Of a DNA stretch of 64,000 bases, positions 26,814 through 35,726 are shown piece by piece. Each line of letters opens with the position of its first letter. Position 1 is the first letter of the stretch. The notes beneath the pieces are model-generated. The model worked only from the letters and a program-made list of their open reading frames with translations, was not told the DNA's origin and searched no databases. The stretch spans positions 62,001 to 126,000 of the forward strand of contig NZ_JABEQH010000001.1 of assembly GCF_014174305.1 (NCBI RefSeq). The letters are read 5' to 3'. Both the position numbers and the translations under genes were made by a program. The DNA is from Gluconacetobacter johannae (GTDB lineage Bacteria > Pseudomonadota > Alphaproteobacteria > Acetobacterales > Acetobacteraceae).

Positions 26814-26958
26814 AGTACGATCCCTAATGACGCACGACACGAATGGTGCGTCATTGCCCCTTGGGGCCGATGGATCGCCATTGATCCACCCAGTGTCATC
26901 CTGCCTTTTTCAAGGCTCTTTTCGTTCCGTCGGCGCTGGCGGAAACGTCTTCGCTGTC
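26814..26958 (-). promoter_or_regulatory. Nitrate operon leader with ANTAR-type hexaloop hairpin(s)
   Basis: Read as RNA, the leader holds several hairpins. One at 26888-26871 has a perfect 6-bp stem TGGATC/GATCCA and a six-base loop AATGGC with A at position 1 and G at position 4, the loop rule for ANTAR-protein sites. An imperfect upstream hairpin (about 26954-26921) can present AGCGCC, also A1 and G4, but with a bulge and a mismatch. Next come GCCCC-AA-GGGGC (26867-26856) and a perfect 10-bp stem at 26855-26846/26835-26826, ending right at the AGGGA ribosome site. There is no T run, so a classical intrinsic terminator is not seen. CGATCC of the hexaloop hairpin can also pair with GGATCG at the ribosome site. 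Confidence 0.55.
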
Positions 26959-26964
26959 TTTCCC

Positions 26965-26992
26965 TTTACAGTCCGGAATAGTCCGATGTCAA
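26965..26992 (-). promoter_or_regulatory. Candidate promoter of the nitrate operon
   Basis: On the minus strand a perfect TTGACA (26992-26987) is followed after 16 bases by TGTAAA (26970-26965), four of six matches to the -10. A direct repeat CGGACT-ATTC-CGGACT occupies the spacer and might bind a regulator. No -24/-12 sigma-54 element was noticed. It lies between the efflux outer-membrane gene and the transporter. Confidence 0.55.
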
Positions 26993-27026
26993 AATGGAAT
27001 GTGCGGCCGGGGGGATGAACTCCACG

Positions 27027-28559
27027 TTAGCCGTGCCGGGTGGCGGGGGGAGGGAGTTCCGCCTGCCAGCCGCCGCCCAGCGCGCGATAGAGGCGCGCCA
27101 CGGCGGTGGAGATGTCGGCCGTGGCCTGCACAAGCTGGCTCTGCGTCGCCAGCAGCATGTTCTGCATCGTCAGCACGTTCAGGAAATCGGCCGATCCTTG
27201 CGCGTATTGCTGCTGGGCGATGTCCACGGCGATGCGGTTTTCATCCACCGCCTCGCGCAGGCGGTCGCGCTGGCGCTGTGCCGCGGTGAAATCGGCCATG
27301 GCGTCGTCGATCTCGTGCCAGGCGTTCAGGACGGTGCGCTGATACCGGATGGCGGCCTCCTTCTGCTGCGCCTTTCGCAGGTGCAACTGGCCGATCAGCC
27401 GCCCGCCCTCGAAGATCGGCAGGGTCACGGTCGGGCCGAACCCGTACTGGCGCGACGCCCAACTGCCCAGCCCGCTGAATTGCAGCGCCTGGATATCCAG
27501 GCTGCCGCTCAGGGTGACGCGCGGATAGAAATCGGCCACGGCGACGCCGACGCTGGCGGTGGCCAGATGCAGCCGGTCCTCGGCCGCGCGAATGTCGGGC
27601 CGCCGCTGCGCCAGGTCCGAGGGCATGCCCACCGGGATCGCCATCGGCACCGGCGGAATGTCGCGCGGCGGACCCAGGCGCGCGGACAATGCCCCCGGCG
27701 GCCGCGCGGTCAGGAAGCTCAGCGCGTTGACCAGGTGGATTTCCTGGTCATGCAGGATGGGCAGGCGGGCTTCGAAACTGTGGTACTGGGCGCGGGAATC
27801 CGCCACGTCCAGGCGGGTGGACGTGCCTTCGCGAAAGCGCAGTTCCGACAGATGCATGCTGCGGCCCGCGATATCCAGGTTCTGCCGTACGATGGCGGCC
27901 TGGGCCTGGATGCTACGCAGTTCGATGTAATCGCGCGCGGTTTCGGCCATCAGCGCGACCAGGACGTCGCGGCGCATGTCCGCGACAGTGTTCATGGCGG
28001 CGTCGGCGGCCTCGACCTGGCGGCGGACATGGCCCCACAGATCGACCTCCCACGACGCATTCAGCCCGTATTGCGGCAGGTTGAATCCTGACGCGCCCAC
28101 CTGCCCCGGCAGGTAGGTCGGGCCGAAGCCCTGCTTGCCGCTGGCGATCTGGCCCGCCCCTTCCTGTTCCATCGTGCCCAGCAGGCCCAGCACGCCGTTG
28201 GGGCTGGCGCGTTCGCGGGCGTACGATGCGTTGGCTGCGACCTGCGGAAACTGCGCGGCGCCGGCGATGCGCCGTTCGGCCCGGCTTTCGGCGAAACGGG
28301 CGGAGGCGATGCGAAGGTCGAGGTTGGCCGCGACGACCTCCTGTTCCAGCGCGGTCAGGATCGGGTCGCCATACAGCGTCCACCACCGGGGATCGGCCTC
28401 GGTATCGACGGTCCGGCTGGACGGCGCGGCGTCATGGCGGCTCCATGTCGCGGGCGCGCCGGCATCGGGCTTGCGGAAGTCCGGGCCGACCGTGCAGGCG
28501 CCCAGCAGCAGGGCCGCCCCGGTTGCGACCGGCAGCCGGGGGAAAGACCATCTGTTCAT
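27027..28559 (-). CDS. NodT/OprM-family efflux outer-membrane lipoprotein
   Basis: 510-residue TolC-like channel of the NodT (RND/MFS outer-membrane factor) family. The start MNRWSFPRLPVATGAALLLGACTVGPDFRKP gives a lipoprotein signal with lipobox LGAC and the conserved TVGPDFRKP that follows it. Two repeated halves of coiled-coil and barrel are visible, including LAQRRPDIRAAEDRLHLATASVGVAVADFYP. It is the last gene of a three-gene efflux operon, 10 bases after the adaptor gene, and would complete a channel across the outer membrane. Confidence 0.93.
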   Translation of the reverse strand: MNRWSFPRLPVATGAALLLGACTVGPDFRKPDAGAPATWSRHDAAPSSRTVDTEADPRWWTLYGDPILTALEQEVVAANLDLRIASARFAESRAERRIAGAAQFPQVAANASYARERASPNGVLGLLGTMEQEGAGQIASGKQGFGPTYLPGQVGASGFNLPQYGLNASWEVDLWGHVRRQVEAADAAMNTVADMRRDVLVALMAETARDYIELRSIQAQAAIVRQNLDIAGRSMHLSELRFREGTSTRLDVADSRAQYHSFEARLPILHDQEIHLVNALSFLTARPPGALSARLGPPRDIPPVPMAIPVGMPSDLAQRRPDIRAAEDRLHLATASVGVAVADFYPRVTLSGSLDIQALQFSGLGSWASRQYGFGPTVTLPIFEGGRLIGQLHLRKAQQKEAAIRYQRTVLNAWHEIDDAMADFTAAQRQRDRLREAVDENRIAVDIAQQQYAQGSADFLNVLTMQNMLLATQSQLVQATADISTAVARLYRALGGGWQAELPPPATRHG

Positions 28560-28569
28560 GTCCCGATCC

Positions 28570-29646
28570 TCAGCGCCACGCATAGCGGTCGTCGGTGGCG
28601 TGCGGCCCGTCGGCCTTCGATCCGGTGTCGATCTCGACCTCGACCGACATGCCGACACGGACCTTCGCCGCCAGCGGCTGGCCGGGGTCGAAGACGATCT
28701 TGACCGGAATGCGCTGCACCACCTTGGTGAAATTGCCGGTGGCGTTGTCGGGCTGGATCGGGGCGAAGGCGACGCCGCTGGCCGGCGCCAGGCTGTCGAC
28801 ATGGGCGCGCAGCGCCTGCCCGGGGAAGGTATCGACCCATACCCGCGCGCTCTGGCCGGGCTGCACGTGCGTCAACTGGGTTTCCTGGAAATTGGCCAGC
28901 ACATACGACAATTGCGTCGGCACCACCGCCAGCAGGGCCGTGCCCGGATGCACATAGGCGCCCACGCGCACGCCGCGCTCGCCCACCACGCCTTCGACCG
29001 GGGCCGGGATGGTGCAGTAGGACAGGTTCAGTTCGGCCTCGCGCTGCATGCCCTCGGCACGGGTCAGCGCGCCTTGCGCGCGCGTGAGCTGGGCTTTCAG
29101 CACCGCGACCTGCTGGACGGCGGCGTCGACGGCGGCCTGGTCGCGCGTGCGGGCGGCGACGGCCTCGCGCGCGTGGGCGTCGGCACCCTGCCGCTGTTCG
29201 ATCGTCGCGGCGCCGCCGGCCGACAGGTTGCTGTAGCGCCGCTCGTTCTGCCGGGCGAAGGTCAGGGCGGCGTCGTCGGCCAGCACGGTCGCGCGGGCGC
29301 TGTCGATCGTGGCGTCCTGGCGGCCCAGTTCGGCCGTCAGGTTGGCGATGTCGCCACGGGCGATCGCGACATTGCCGCGCGCGATGTCCAGCGCCGCGCG
29401 GTAATCGTCGTCCTCGATATGGGCCAGTTCCTCGCCACGGCGGACATGTTCGTTGTCCTCGGCCGTCACCCGGTCGATACGGCCGGCGACCTTGGGCGCC
29501 ACGGCGGTGAAGTCGGCGGTGACATAGGCGTCGTTGGTCGTTTCATGCACGCCGTCGCCCGAGACCAGACGGTCCCCGGTCCAGGCGAGTCCGGCGAGCA
29601 CGGCGGCGGTTCCGCCGGCGATGAGCAGAGGTTTCCGGTAAGGCAT
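28570..29646 (-). CDS. EmrA/HlyD-family membrane fusion protein
   Basis: 358-residue periplasmic adaptor anchored by one N-terminal segment (LLIAGGTAAVLAGLAWT). It has the lipoyl half-motif (TTNDAYVTADFTAVAPKVAGRI), a long alpha-helical hairpin rich in Ala, Arg and Gln, and the barrel part (IPAPVEGVVGERGVRVGAYV). These match EmrA, partner of EmrB-type pumps. It sits between the pump gene (21 bases upstream) and the channel gene, giving a complete tripartite system. Confidence 0.93.
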   Translation of the reverse strand: MPYRKPLLIAGGTAAVLAGLAWTGDRLVSGDGVHETTNDAYVTADFTAVAPKVAGRIDRVTAEDNEHVRRGEELAHIEDDDYRAALDIARGNVAIARGDIANLTAELGRQDATIDSARATVLADDAALTFARQNERRYSNLSAGGAATIEQRQGADAHAREAVAARTRDQAAVDAAVQQVAVLKAQLTRAQGALTRAEGMQREAELNLSYCTIPAPVEGVVGERGVRVGAYVHPGTALLAVVPTQLSYVLANFQETQLTHVQPGQSARVWVDTFPGQALRAHVDSLAPASGVAFAPIQPDNATGNFTKVVQRIPVKIVFDPGQPLAAKVRVGMSVEVEIDTGSKADGPHATDDRYAWR

Positions 29647-29667
29647 CGGTGCAGAATTCCCCAGGCG

Positions 29668-31335
29668 CTATCGCGCCGGTGCAGTGGTGGAGGGGGCGGA
29701 GGGGACGCGCGGCGGGTAGACCCGTCCGGGCAGGATGGCCGTCAGCACGACGTAGAAGACGCAGATCCACATCAGGACGAAATAGATGTCCGCCAGGGCG
29801 AGGACGAGCGACTGCTCATGCAGGTACGTATGGAAGATCTGCTGCGCGTTGCGGGCCAGATGCCCCGCATCGGGCGAGGTCGCGGCGATCTGCGACCCGA
29901 TCGGGTCGCCCTGTCCCGCCAGCGCCGTATGCTGGTTGCCGTTATGGTCCAGCAGCATGACGGAATGATACTGTTCCCGCCGCCGCAACAGGATTTCGAA
30001 CAGGGCGGCGGCCATGGCGTTGGCCATGCCCTTGAGCATGTTGACCATGCCCGAGATGAACGGACCGTCCGCCGGGCCCAGCCCCATGGTCGCCAGAACC
30101 AGCGTCGGGATCACCACCATGGGCTGCCCGAAGATCTGCAGGATCTGCAGCGCGTAGAAATTGTCCCGCACCCAGTCGGGCGTCAGCCATGTGCCCAGCC
30201 AGCAGGCCACGCCCAGGCACGACATGCCGAATGCCAGGATATAGCGGCAATCCACCGCGCGCATGTTGCACAGCGCCGCGGTGACCGGCAGCAGGACCAG
30301 TTGCGGCAGCGCCACCAGCAGGGCGATCGGCGCGGTCTGGACGGGGCGATAGCCGCGGACCTCCGCCAGGTAGGTCGACGGGATCGCCATCAGGATGCCG
30401 CACAGCACCAGCGACGCGACCAGCGTCAGGTTCGACATGGCGATGTTGCGGTTGAGCCAGAACTGGATGCGGAAGAACGGGCTGTGATGGAACCATTCAT
30501 GCACCAGGAAGCCCACGAACAGCCCCCCGCCCCAGAAGGTCAGGTGCGTAATCAGCGGCGAGCGGAACCAGTCCAGCCGGTCGCCGTGATACAGGACGGT
30601 GACCACGCAGCAGATCGCCGGCACGCCCAGCAGGAACCCCTTCCAGTTGAAGTTGCGAAAGCGCGCCAGGCTGTGCGGGTCGCGTGGCAGGCCATAGGCG
30701 ATCATCGCGATGGCCACGGCGCACAGGGGCAGGGTCTCCCAATACAGCCAGCGCCATCCGACATGCTCGAACCACAGCGCCTCCAGCGGGCCGCCCAGGT
30801 TGGGGCCGAAGGTCGCGCTCATGGCGTAGGCGCCGACGCCGAAGACGCGGATCTGCGCCGGCAGGTATTTCAGCATCACGGTCATCAGGATGGGCGGCAG
30901 GCAGCCGGCGCTCAGCCCCTGCACCGCGCGCAGCAGGCACAGCGACAGCACGTCCGGCATGAAGGGGGCCGGGATGGCCAGCAGGCCCAGCGCCGTCGTC
31001 ATGAAGATGGCGAAGCGGTAGATCGAGAACGTGACGTAGAACCACGGGGTGAACGCCATCGCCGCGATGTTGAATGCCTCGTAGGACGAAATGAACCAGG
31101 TGCCCTCGTCGCGGCCGATATGCATGGCCCCGCGTATGTCCGGCAGCCCGATCTCGGTGATATGTTCGTTGAATCCCGCGATATGCACCGCCAGCAGAAC
31201 GCCCAGCAGGCCGATGGCGGTCCGCACCCCGAACGGCGGGATGTAGGACGGCGTCGGCGGGGCCGCCGGGGCGGATGGGGTCGGCAAGGTGGTCTGTGCG
31301 GCCGGCGCGTCGGGTATCGGGGGATGGGTGTCCAT
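29668..31335 (-). CDS. DHA2-family (EmrB/QacA) drug efflux pump
   Basis: Proton-driven major facilitator of about 555 residues, expected to have 14 membrane segments. Family marks include FNEHITEIGLPDIRGAM, the ISSYEAFNIAAMAF segment and a C-terminal TM followed by a short basic tail. The N-terminal 40 residues are Pro-rich and cytoplasmic. The ATG giving MDTHPPIP was chosen; in-frame ATGs at 31383 and 31452 exist, but the latter leaves almost no room for promoters shared with the divergent regulator. The substrate is unknown. Confidence 0.9.
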   Translation of the reverse strand: MDTHPPIPDAPAAQTTLPTPSAPAAPPTPSYIPPFGVRTAIGLLGVLLAVHIAGFNEHITEIGLPDIRGAMHIGRDEGTWFISSYEAFNIAAMAFTPWFYVTFSIYRFAIFMTTALGLLAIPAPFMPDVLSLCLLRAVQGLSAGCLPPILMTVMLKYLPAQIRVFGVGAYAMSATFGPNLGGPLEALWFEHVGWRWLYWETLPLCAVAIAMIAYGLPRDPHSLARFRNFNWKGFLLGVPAICCVVTVLYHGDRLDWFRSPLITHLTFWGGGLFVGFLVHEWFHHSPFFRIQFWLNRNIAMSNLTLVASLVLCGILMAIPSTYLAEVRGYRPVQTAPIALLVALPQLVLLPVTAALCNMRAVDCRYILAFGMSCLGVACWLGTWLTPDWVRDNFYALQILQIFGQPMVVIPTLVLATMGLGPADGPFISGMVNMLKGMANAMAAALFEILLRRREQYHSVMLLDHNGNQHTALAGQGDPIGSQIAATSPDAGHLARNAQQIFHTYLHEQSLVLALADIYFVLMWICVFYVVLTAILPGRVYPPRVPSAPSTTAPAR

Positions 31336-31485
31336 GGGTCGAGGCTCTGCGATTGGGGGCGGATTTTCCTCGCGGCAGGCCATGGGCCGGAACCCACAAT
31401 ATATCGAATGGATGATTTCGGTTTCCGGATAGGTCGGGCATGATGGTTTCATTCCCCGAGAGTCCCGGACGAAAGGACAGGCGCG

Positions 31486-32442
31486 TTGGCCCGGCAGTAT
31501 GACCTAGACCTCCTGCGCTATCTTCACGTGCTGGTCGAGGAACAGAGCGTGTCCGCTGCCGCCCGGCGGATGAATGTCAGCGAACCGACCATGAGCCGTC
31601 AGCTGGGCAAGCTGCGCGAGACGTTCGGCGACCCGATCCTGGTGCAGTCCGGCCGCCGGATGGTGGCGACGTCCTATGCCGCGCGCATCCGCGAACGGGT
31701 CCAGCGGCTGGTGCACGACGCCGACCGCCTGCACGAAGACCGCGAAACGATCGACTTCGCGAACCTGGCGCCGCGTTTCACCATCCGCGCGAATGATCTG
31801 TTCGTCGGAGCGTTCGCTGCTGAACTGACCAACCTGCTGCGGGCGGATTGCCCGAACTGCGATCTCCGTTTCGCGCCGGAAAACGACGAACATGTCGGCG
31901 ACGCCCTGCGCGGCGAGACGATCGACCTGTATATCGGCGCGACGGACGAGATGCGGCCGGAAATCCGGCGCCAGACCCTGTTCGCGATGTCGATCCGCGG
32001 ACTGGTCCGGCGCGGCCATCCCATCCTGTCCGAAGGGGTCACGCCCGAAAGCCTGGTGCGCTACGACCATATCGGCATCTCGCGCCGGGGGGTGAGGAAC
32101 GGCCCGATCGACACGATCCTGGAGGAGCAGTACGGCCTGCGGCGTCGCGTGGTGCTGGTGGTGCCGACCTATTACGCGATGATCGAGAGCATCCGCGAGA
32201 CCGACATGATCCTGCCGCTGCCCGATATCGTGATCGACCGCCTGCCGGTGAAGCTCATCCGGCTGGTGCCGTTCGATTTTCCCTTCGCCCTGCGTCCTGT
32301 CGAGGCGTTCCAGGCCTGGCACCCCCGCCGGGACGCCGACCCGGTGCATCGCTGGCTGCGCGACGCCGTCTTCCGCGTGACCCGCAGCAAGGCCCGCAGC
32401 ACGGCCCGGCGGAAGGCGTGGGCGCGCAGCACCGGCGATTAG
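31486..32442 (+). CDS. LysR-family regulator divergent from the efflux operon
   Basis: 318-residue transcription factor with an N-terminal winged helix (LDLLRYLHVLVEEQSVSAAARRM, MSRQLGKLRETFGDPILVQ) and a substrate-binding-like effector domain. The start is TTG at 31486, supported by AAAGGA 8 bases upstream. LysR proteins usually control a divergent neighbour, here the efflux operon, so it is likely its regulator. The C terminus is unusually rich in Arg (TRSKARSTARRKAWARS). It resembles the NodD/PcpR-like branch in the form of its DNA-binding domain, but the inducer cannot be guessed. Confidence 0.9.
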   Translation: MARQYDLDLLRYLHVLVEEQSVSAAARRMNVSEPTMSRQLGKLRETFGDPILVQSGRRMVATSYAARIRERVQRLVHDADRLHEDRETIDFANLAPRFTIRANDLFVGAFAAELTNLLRADCPNCDLRFAPENDEHVGDALRGETIDLYIGATDEMRPEIRRQTLFAMSIRGLVRRGHPILSEGVTPESLVRYDHIGISRRGVRNGPIDTILEEQYGLRRRVVLVVPTYYAMIESIRETDMILPLPDIVIDRLPVKLIRLVPFDFPFALRPVEAFQAWHPRRDADPVHRWLRDAVFRVTRSKARSTARRKAWARSTGD

Positions 32443-32451
32443 CGGACATCT

Positions 32452-33408
32452 TCAGGGGCTGATGCGCGCGTGGAAGATCCGGCCGAGGGCATTGAGCAGG
32501 ATCTGCGCCGCCAGGATCGCAGTGACGCCGCTATGGTCGTAATCGGGCGCGACCTCGACCAGGTCGATGCCGACGATGTCGCCCTGCCGCGCCAGCCCCG
32601 CGATCAGGTCCAGCACGTCGTAATAGGCGAAGCCGCCATGGCTGGGCGTGCCGGTGCCCGGTGCGATCGACGGATCGAACCCGTCGATGTCCAGCGTCAG
32701 GTAATAGCGCACGCCGCGCGGAATGCGGGCCAGCACGGCCTCGGTCCCCAGGGCGCGGACCTGGCGGACCGACAGGATGTCCGACCCCATCGCCCGGGCC
32801 GCGTCGTATCCTTCCCGCGCGGTGGAAGACACGTTGCGGATGCCAAGCTGCGTCAGGCCGGTGACCCATGGCTTCTCGGCGGCGCGGCGCATCGGGTTGC
32901 CGTGGCCGTACCGCACGCCGTGCCGTTCGTCGACAAAATCCAGATGCGCGTCGATCTGCACCAGGTGCACCGGTTCCTGTTCGGAAAAGGCGTTGATGCA
33001 AGGGATGTTGATCGAATGATCGCCGCCCAGCACCACCGGCAGCGCCCCGGATTTCAGGATGGCCCGCACGCCATGCTCGATCGCTGCGTGGCTGGCCATG
33101 GTGTCGGTATGGACGATGTCGGCGTCGCCCAGATCGACGATCCGCACCCCGTCCAGATAGGTCACGTCGTCCTCATGATCGTAGGCGCCGGCATGGCCGA
33201 AGGCGAACAGGGTCGAGGCCTCGCGGATCGCCCGGGGGCCGAAGCGGGCGCCGGCGCGCCACTGGGTGCCGAAGTCGAACGGCGCGCCCAGGATGGCGAC
33301 ATCCGCGTCGATCGCCGACCAGTCCGGCAGATAGGGGCTTTTGGCAAAGGTGGAGATCCCGACGAAAGGAAGGTTCAGCCGCCCACCTTCGTATCCATGC
33401 GTGCTCAT
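32452..33408 (-). CDS. Agmatinase-family ureohydrolase
   Basis: Binuclear-manganese ureohydrolase of 318 residues that splits a guanidino group to give urea. Metal-binding motifs are all present: GGDHS, DAHLDF, and LTLDIDGFDPS. The GTGTPSHGGF loop helps set substrate specificity in agmatinases and guanidinobutyrases. The ATG at 33408 has AGGAAAG 8 bases upstream. Its substrate could be agmatine, 4-guanidinobutyrate or 3-guanidinopropionate; the neighbouring creatinase suggests a guanidino acid related to creatine metabolism, but this is inference. It lies downstream of, and on the same strand as, a LysR gene. Confidence 0.88.
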   Translation of the reverse strand: MSTHGYEGGRLNLPFVGISTFAKSPYLPDWSAIDADVAILGAPFDFGTQWRAGARFGPRAIREASTLFAFGHAGAYDHEDDVTYLDGVRIVDLGDADIVHTDTMASHAAIEHGVRAILKSGALPVVLGGDHSINIPCINAFSEQEPVHLVQIDAHLDFVDERHGVRYGHGNPMRRAAEKPWVTGLTQLGIRNVSSTAREGYDAARAMGSDILSVRQVRALGTEAVLARIPRGVRYYLTLDIDGFDPSIAPGTGTPSHGGFAYYDVLDLIAGLARQGDIVGIDLVEVAPDYDHSGVTAILAAQILLNALGRIFHARISP

Positions 33409-33515
33409 CGTGCGATCTTTCCTGGGTGACCCGCCGGGTCGATTTGGTATGGGAACAGTGGCAGGCCGGACCATCCCCGGCAAGAGGCGGGTCCCCGCGC
33501 GCTACGCACCGGCCG

Positions 33516-34364
33516 TCAGGGCCGCAGTGCGTCCGCCAGGCGCGCGGCAAGGGCGCGGATGCGCGTGCCCTGCGCGCGGGGGCCCAGATAGAGGCCTGCC
33601 GTCATGTCCGGCAGTTCCGGCAGGTCCCGGATTTCCGACAGCCCGGCGGGCGCCAGGCGGCGGGACAGCGCGCTGACCCCCATTCCGGCCCGGACGGCGG
33701 CGGCCAGGCCGCTGAGGCTGCCGGTCGTATAGACCACGTCGCACATCCGGCCGGCCTGCTGCAGAAGCGCCAGCATGGTGCGGCGATACAGGCAGCCTTC
33801 GGGGTAGGCGACCAGCATGACGACGCCGCCCGTCGTCACGGGGGCAGGTCCGGCGCCGACCCACATCACGGCTTCGCGCCAGCTCGCCATGGCACCGTCC
33901 GGCAGGTGCGACGGCGTCATCGCCAGGGCGATGTCCAGGCTGCCCGCCCGCACGTCGCGCAGCAGATTGACCGACAGGTCGGACACGACCTCGACATGGC
34001 CGGGCAGGTCGTGCCCGTCCTGAAGCCCGGTCAGCACATGTGGCAGGAAATGATCGGCGAAGTCGGTGGGAAACCCGATGCGGATTCGCGCGCCCGCGCC
34101 GTGTGCGACCAGGCGGTGCAGCATGTCGTCATGCAGCGCCAGGATGCGCCGCGCATAGCCAAGGCAGATTTCCCCGGCTTCGGTCAGGCGGGGGGTGGCT
34201 CCGTCGCGTTCCAGCAGCGCCACGCCCAGCAGGTCCTGCAGGCGGCGGATCTGCAGGCTGACTGCGGGCTGCGTGCGGCCCAGCCGTTCGCCCGCGCGGG
34301 TGTAGCCGCCCAGATCCACGACGGTCACCAGCGCGCGCAGCAGATCTGTGGGAATGGTCCGCAT
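33516..34364 (-). CDS. LysR-family regulator between ureohydrolase and creatinase
   Basis: 282-residue LysR protein. The helix-turn-helix reads LLRALVTVVDLGGYTRAGERLGRTQPAVSLQIRRLQDLLG; the effector domain follows from about residue 90. The ATG at 34364 gives MRTIPTDLLRAL; a longer frame upstream begins with unconvincing Arg-rich sequence. It is divergent from the creatinase gene (135 bases between starts) and 107 bases upstream of the ureohydrolase gene on the same strand. It is therefore placed to control both arms of the guanidino-compound island. Confidence 0.9.
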   Translation of the reverse strand: MRTIPTDLLRALVTVVDLGGYTRAGERLGRTQPAVSLQIRRLQDLLGVALLERDGATPRLTEAGEICLGYARRILALHDDMLHRLVAHGAGARIRIGFPTDFADHFLPHVLTGLQDGHDLPGHVEVVSDLSVNLLRDVRAGSLDIALAMTPSHLPDGAMASWREAVMWVGAGPAPVTTGGVVMLVAYPEGCLYRRTMLALLQQAGRMCDVVYTTGSLSGLAAAVRAGMGVSALSRRLAPAGLSEIRDLPELPDMTAGLYLGPRAQGTRIRALAARLADALRP

Positions 34365-34499
34365 GGGCGGACTGTAGGCCCGCCGCCATCGCGCCTGCAA
34401 TCGCAGCATAGCGGATCGTTATGGGCCATCAGCAATCCTGATTTCCGCGCATCGTCACGGCTCCGTAAGGTTCGCCGCGTCGCAACGCGGGAGGCAGAC

Positions 34500-35726
34500 A
34501 TGAGTGACGACATGGTGCAGGTCACACAATGGCATAACGGCGAAGCCGCCTGGTCGCCGTTTTCGGCGCAGGAAATGGCACGTCGGCTGACGATGCTGCG
34601 CGGGCACATGGAGGGACGGGCGGATGCCGATGGGATCGATGCCTGCCTGTTCACCTCCTACCATAATATCTGTTATTTCTCGGGCTTCCTGCCGTGCGCG
34701 TTCGGCCGGCGCTACGGGCTGGTGGTCACGCCCGACCGCGCGACGACGGTGACGGCGGCGATCGACGGCGGCCAGCCCTGGCGTCGCGGGTCGACCGACA
34801 ACGTCACCTATACCGACTGGCGGCGGGACAATTTCTTCGTCGCGGTCGGCGGCCTGCTCAAGGGCGCGCGGCGGGTGGGGGTCGAATTCGATCATGTTTC
34901 GCTGGAACTGCTGCGCCTGCTCGAGACCGCGTTTCCCGACGTAACCTTCGTCGACGTCGCCGGAGCGACGATGTGGATTCGCACCATCAAGTCCGTCGAG
35001 GAACACGCCCTGATCCGTCATGGCGCGCGCATCGCCAATGTGGGCGGCCGCGCGGTGATGGACGCCGTGCGGGCGGGGGCCGCGGAACATGAGGTCGCCA
35101 TTGCCGGCACCGACGCGATGATCCGCGATATCGCCGCCACCTTTCCTGATGTGGAACTGCGCGACAGCTGGACGTGGTTCCAATCCGGCATCAATACCGA
35201 CGGCGCCCATAATCCGGTGACCAACCGCGTGGTGCGGGCTGGCGACATTCTTTCGCTGAACTGCTTCCCGATGATCCATGGCTATTACACGGCACTGGAA
35301 CGCACGCTGTTCTGCGGGCATGCATCGGATGCACATCTGGACTTGTGGGAAAAGAACTGCGCCGTCATGCGGGCCGGCAGCGCGCTGATCGGTCCGGGCC
35401 GTACCTGCGCCGAGATCGCCATCGAACTGAACGAAATCTATCGGTCCTGGCAGTTATTGCGCTTCCGTTCGTTTGGCTATGGCCATTCCTTCGGCGTGCT
35501 GTCACATTATTACGGTCGCGAAGCGGCTGTGGAACTGCGCGAGGATGTGCACACGGTGCTGGAACCCGGAATGGTCGTGTCCATGGAACCCATGATTATG
35601 ATCCCCGAAGGTCATCCCGGCGCCGGCGGCTACCGCGAACACGACATCTTCATCATTACCGAAACCGGAGCCGAGAACATCACCAACTTCCCCTACGGCC
35701 CCGAACACATGATCGTCGGCCGATGA
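34500..35726 (+). CDS. Creatinase (creatine amidinohydrolase)
   Basis: Hydrolyses creatine to sarcosine and urea. The 408-residue sequence has the two-domain fold of the M24 pita-bread family but without the peptidase metal ligands. It matches remembered Pseudomonas creatinase along its whole length: FTSYHNICYFSGFL, AAIDGGQPWRR, TWFQSGINTDGAHNPV, LSLNCFPMIHGYYTALERT, and GYGHSFGVLSHYYGREA. His237 in GAHNPV corresponds to the catalytic histidine (His232 in Pseudomonas). GGGAGG lies 5 bases before the ATG. The stop overlaps the start of a transporter gene (ATGA). Downstream sarcosine oxidase and urease genes are not in the window. Confidence 0.93.
   Translation: MSDDMVQVTQWHNGEAAWSPFSAQEMARRLTMLRGHMEGRADADGIDACLFTSYHNICYFSGFLPCAFGRRYGLVVTPDRATTVTAAIDGGQPWRRGSTDNVTYTDWRRDNFFVAVGGLLKGARRVGVEFDHVSLELLRLLETAFPDVTFVDVAGATMWIRTIKSVEEHALIRHGARIANVGGRAVMDAVRAGAAEHEVAIAGTDAMIRDIAATFPDVELRDSWTWFQSGINTDGAHNPVTNRVVRAGDILSLNCFPMIHGYYTALERTLFCGHASDAHLDLWEKNCAVMRAGSALIGPGRTCAEIAIELNEIYRSWQLLRFRSFGYGHSFGVLSHYYGREAAVELREDVHTVLEPGMVVSMEPMIMIPEGHPGAGGYREHDIFIITETGAENITNFPYGPEHMIVGR

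Noticed and set aside
26826-26867. Intrinsic terminator in the nitrate leader
   Set aside because: The hairpins are strong but are followed by AGGGATCG and not by a T run. I describe them as leader structure instead.
28135-31443. Open frame of about 1100 codons opposite the efflux operon
   Set aside because: It spans three well-recognised genes on the other strand and shows no domain, only His/Arg/Gln-rich sequence typical of antisense frames.
33409-33515. Guanidine riboswitch ahead of the ureohydrolase gene
   Set aside because: The region is short and lacks the conserved paired loops or repeated ACGR hairpins of known guanidine riboswitches.
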